From positions 32,224 to 96,223 of the forward strand of contig JAFGGO010000108.1 in NCBI GenBank assembly GCA_016930515.1: a stretch of 64,000 bases of DNA, in the 5' to 3' direction. The notes under the pieces are model-generated. The model saw only the letters and a list, made by a program, of their open reading frames with translations, was not told the DNA's origin and searched no databases. A program made the position numbers and the translations under genes. This document shows positions 62,728-64,000 of this stretch, one piece after another (the first letter of the stretch is position 1; each line of letters starts with the position of its first letter). The stretch comes from Promethearchaeota archaeon (GTDB taxonomy: Archaea; Asgardarchaeota; Lokiarchaeia; Sigyniarchaeales; SOKP01).

Positions 62728-62822
62728 TTTTTCTCTGTTAAAATATTATTCTGCTAATTTGGTTGTTTTTAATAATAAAGATAATTCAAATTTTAAAGTT
62801 TTGTTGATCTATATTAAGGACT

Positions 62823-63734
62823 TCATAAATTTGTCCGATTTTCGCGAGGTAAGTTCTGTATTCTGGGATCGTTTATAAAAGCATTTAAGGTTTGAAGAAA
62901 CATTTCTCGGTCTTTTTGAATATTCGAGGATTCTATTGAACAAAAATTACTTACATGGTCGTTAAAAACTTGAGAAGTAACATTTGGGCCCAAATTTGCG
63001 ATAATCTCTCTTTCCTCTCTTATACAATCAACGGGCTTTAGTAATTCGAATTTACCCTTCTTCCAATCGTCCCAAAGGGGCGTGTTGGGTAATATATTTA
63101 ATGTTCTAAACCGAAAGATTGTGGGATTTATCTCTGTTAAGACACGAGCGGTTTCTTTCACATGTTCATTAGATAATTCATAGCTACCTAATCCAAGCAA
63201 GATATACATGCTTAACTTAATACCTGCGTTCAATATTCTTTTTCCTGCTTTAATAAATGATTCTGCATTAGTTCCCTTCTTCATTATTCGTAATATTTTA
63301 CTTGATCCGCTTTCTAATCCCATATAAACAATATCAAGTCCTGCCTCCGCTAAAGCCTTTAACTCCTCGTCGCTCTTTCTTATAACATCCAAGGCCTTGC
63401 AATAACAACTAATTCGGGGGATCTCTCTCATTTTACCTCGAACATACTTGAGTATCTTTACAAGATATTCTGTTGGCGCGGATGTTGGATTCCCACCTGC
63501 TAGAAATACGGGATATCCATGGTAATTGTTTGCCGCAAAAGCATCGATATCCCTAAGAACGTCCTCCAGTGGTCTTATTGCGTAATCCTGAGGTTTTTCT
63601 CCGAGTATTCCTTTGTATGTCGCGCAAAACTTACATTTATTCCATGAACACCCTCCAGTAACAGCAATGAGCACAGAAAATGCTTCAACGGGGGGTCTTA
63701 TTAATATTACGGAGGGTGGTAAAGATGAATCCAT
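62823..63734 (-). CDS. Radical SAM protein (HemN/Elp3-like barrel)
   Basis: The protein has 303 residues. The [4Fe-4S] motif is CSWNKCKFCATYKG, in a context (ILIRPPVEAFSVLIAVTGG) typical of a group of small radical SAM proteins related to coproporphyrinogen oxidase-like enzymes. VFLAGGNPTSAPTEY and DIVYMGLESGSSKILRIMKKG are further Elp3/MiaB-fold motifs. The C-terminal 60 residues are helical and charged, without extra cysteine clusters. The substrate is unknown. It is upstream of guaB on the same strand with 95 bases between; the right flank, to the window edge, holds only AT-rich sequence with no gene. Confidence 0.82.
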   Translation of the reverse strand: MDSSLPPSVILIRPPVEAFSVLIAVTGGCSWNKCKFCATYKGILGEKPQDYAIRPLEDVLRDIDAFAANNYHGYPVFLAGGNPTSAPTEYLVKILKYVRGKMREIPRISCYCKALDVIRKSDEELKALAEAGLDIVYMGLESGSSKILRIMKKGTNAESFIKAGKRILNAGIKLSMYILLGLGSYELSNEHVKETARVLTEINPTIFRFRTLNILPNTPLWDDWKKGKFELLKPVDCIREEREIIANLGPNVTSQVFNDHVSNFCSIESSNIQKDREMFLQTLNAFINDPRIQNLPRENRTNL

Positions 63735-64000
63735 TTAAATCAATTACATATCTATTTTGTAATTATAATTTATGAAAGAAAAAATTTAGATTTTATTCTT
63801 ATTTTCAATAATGAAAAATATGTTATAGCCTTAGCGATTTCGTTTGAATTCTATTTTATTTTTTCACAATTTTTAAATATCTTTTATATTATTTTTATAA
63901 CAACAGTCTATTTCAAGAGTAAGAAAAAGGTCATTTTTTTTAATTAAGCACAATTCATTTCAAATATACTTTAATATATATCAAATATTTTCTACCTTCA
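63735..64000. other. AT-rich right edge without a visible gene
   Basis: These 266 bases are strongly AT-rich and contain no reading frame of note on either strand. By position they hold the promoter of the radical SAM gene at 62823-63734 and perhaps that of a gene starting beyond the window. Confidence 0.4.

Noticed and set aside
1..64000. Search for CRISPR arrays, insertion sequences and tRNA/rRNA genes
   Set aside because: No regularly spaced repeats, transposase frames, terminal repeats or RNA gene signatures were seen; this was by eye and a covariance or repeat search would be the decisive check.

Overview
The window is AT-rich (about one third G+C by eye) and reads as a chromosomal segment of an Asgard archaeon, most likely of the Lokiarchaeia type. 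The evidence is a Rab-like small GTPase (15060-15596), a stand-alone Roadblock/LC7 protein (51776-52138), RadA, an archaeal-type thiolase plus DUF35 pair, dual-HTH Lrp-type regulation, and secreted proteins ending in a PGY-type C-terminal anchor as in Loki-CTERM proteins. These sit beside many bacterial-type metabolic genes (glycyl radical enzymes, PurH, GlpA-like dehydrogenase, cold-shock domain). I found no rRNA, tRNA, CRISPR array, insertion sequence or phage module. The assignment is from gene content read by eye.

Layout. 1-3.7 kb: tail of a SpoIIAA-like protein, a SPASM radical SAM enzyme, a zinc-ribbon protein, a coiled-coil protein with a BAR-like pattern and a four-helix membrane protein. 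3.8-8.5 kb (minus): DUF35 and thiolase, a translational-type GTPase whose C-terminus carries a YqgF/RuvX-like RNase H fold, and a dual-specificity phosphatase. 8.6-15.6 kb (minus): an anchored secreted protein, a three-gene FAD-dependent glycerol-3-phosphate dehydrogenase operon, a U32 peptidase and the Rab-like GTPase. 15.7-18.4 kb: dCMP deaminase, a broken TPR gene, and a methyltransferase divergent from a TetR regulator with two palindromic operators between them. 18.5-27.1 kb: a glycyl-radical activase, two tandem glycyl radical enzymes (GREs), and a third GRE facing them.

27.3-38.7 kb is an isoprenoid and carotenoid island: diphosphomevalonate decarboxylase, class II HMG-CoA reductase, HMG-CoA synthase with an extra C-terminal domain, type 2 IPP isomerase, phytoene synthase, two CrtI-type desaturases, a CruF-like protein and a fused lycopene cyclase. 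Together with the thiolase these cover acetyl-CoA to mevalonate, the last decarboxylation, IPP/DMAPP balance and cyclised carotenoids. Mevalonate kinase, phosphomevalonate kinase and prenyl synthase must lie elsewhere. A decayed second copy of cruF/crtY sequence lies at about 40.8-41.0 kb, past the cold-shock/DEAD-box helicase.

41-64 kb: secreted or anchored proteins (one a NosD-like beta-helix), small winged-helix regulators, a DUF3795 protein with a toroid-like partner, a radical SAM/DUF4130-like DNA-repair pair, Roadblock, aspartate kinase, a frameshifted LCMT-type methyltransferase, phosphoglucose isomerase, RadA with a zinc-finger and acidic extension, PurH, IMP dehydrogenase and a second radical SAM protein. 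Several genes are broken or lack a canonical start (TPR, VTC, zinc-ribbon membrane protein, LCMT methyltransferase). Each break could be real decay or a sequencing indel.
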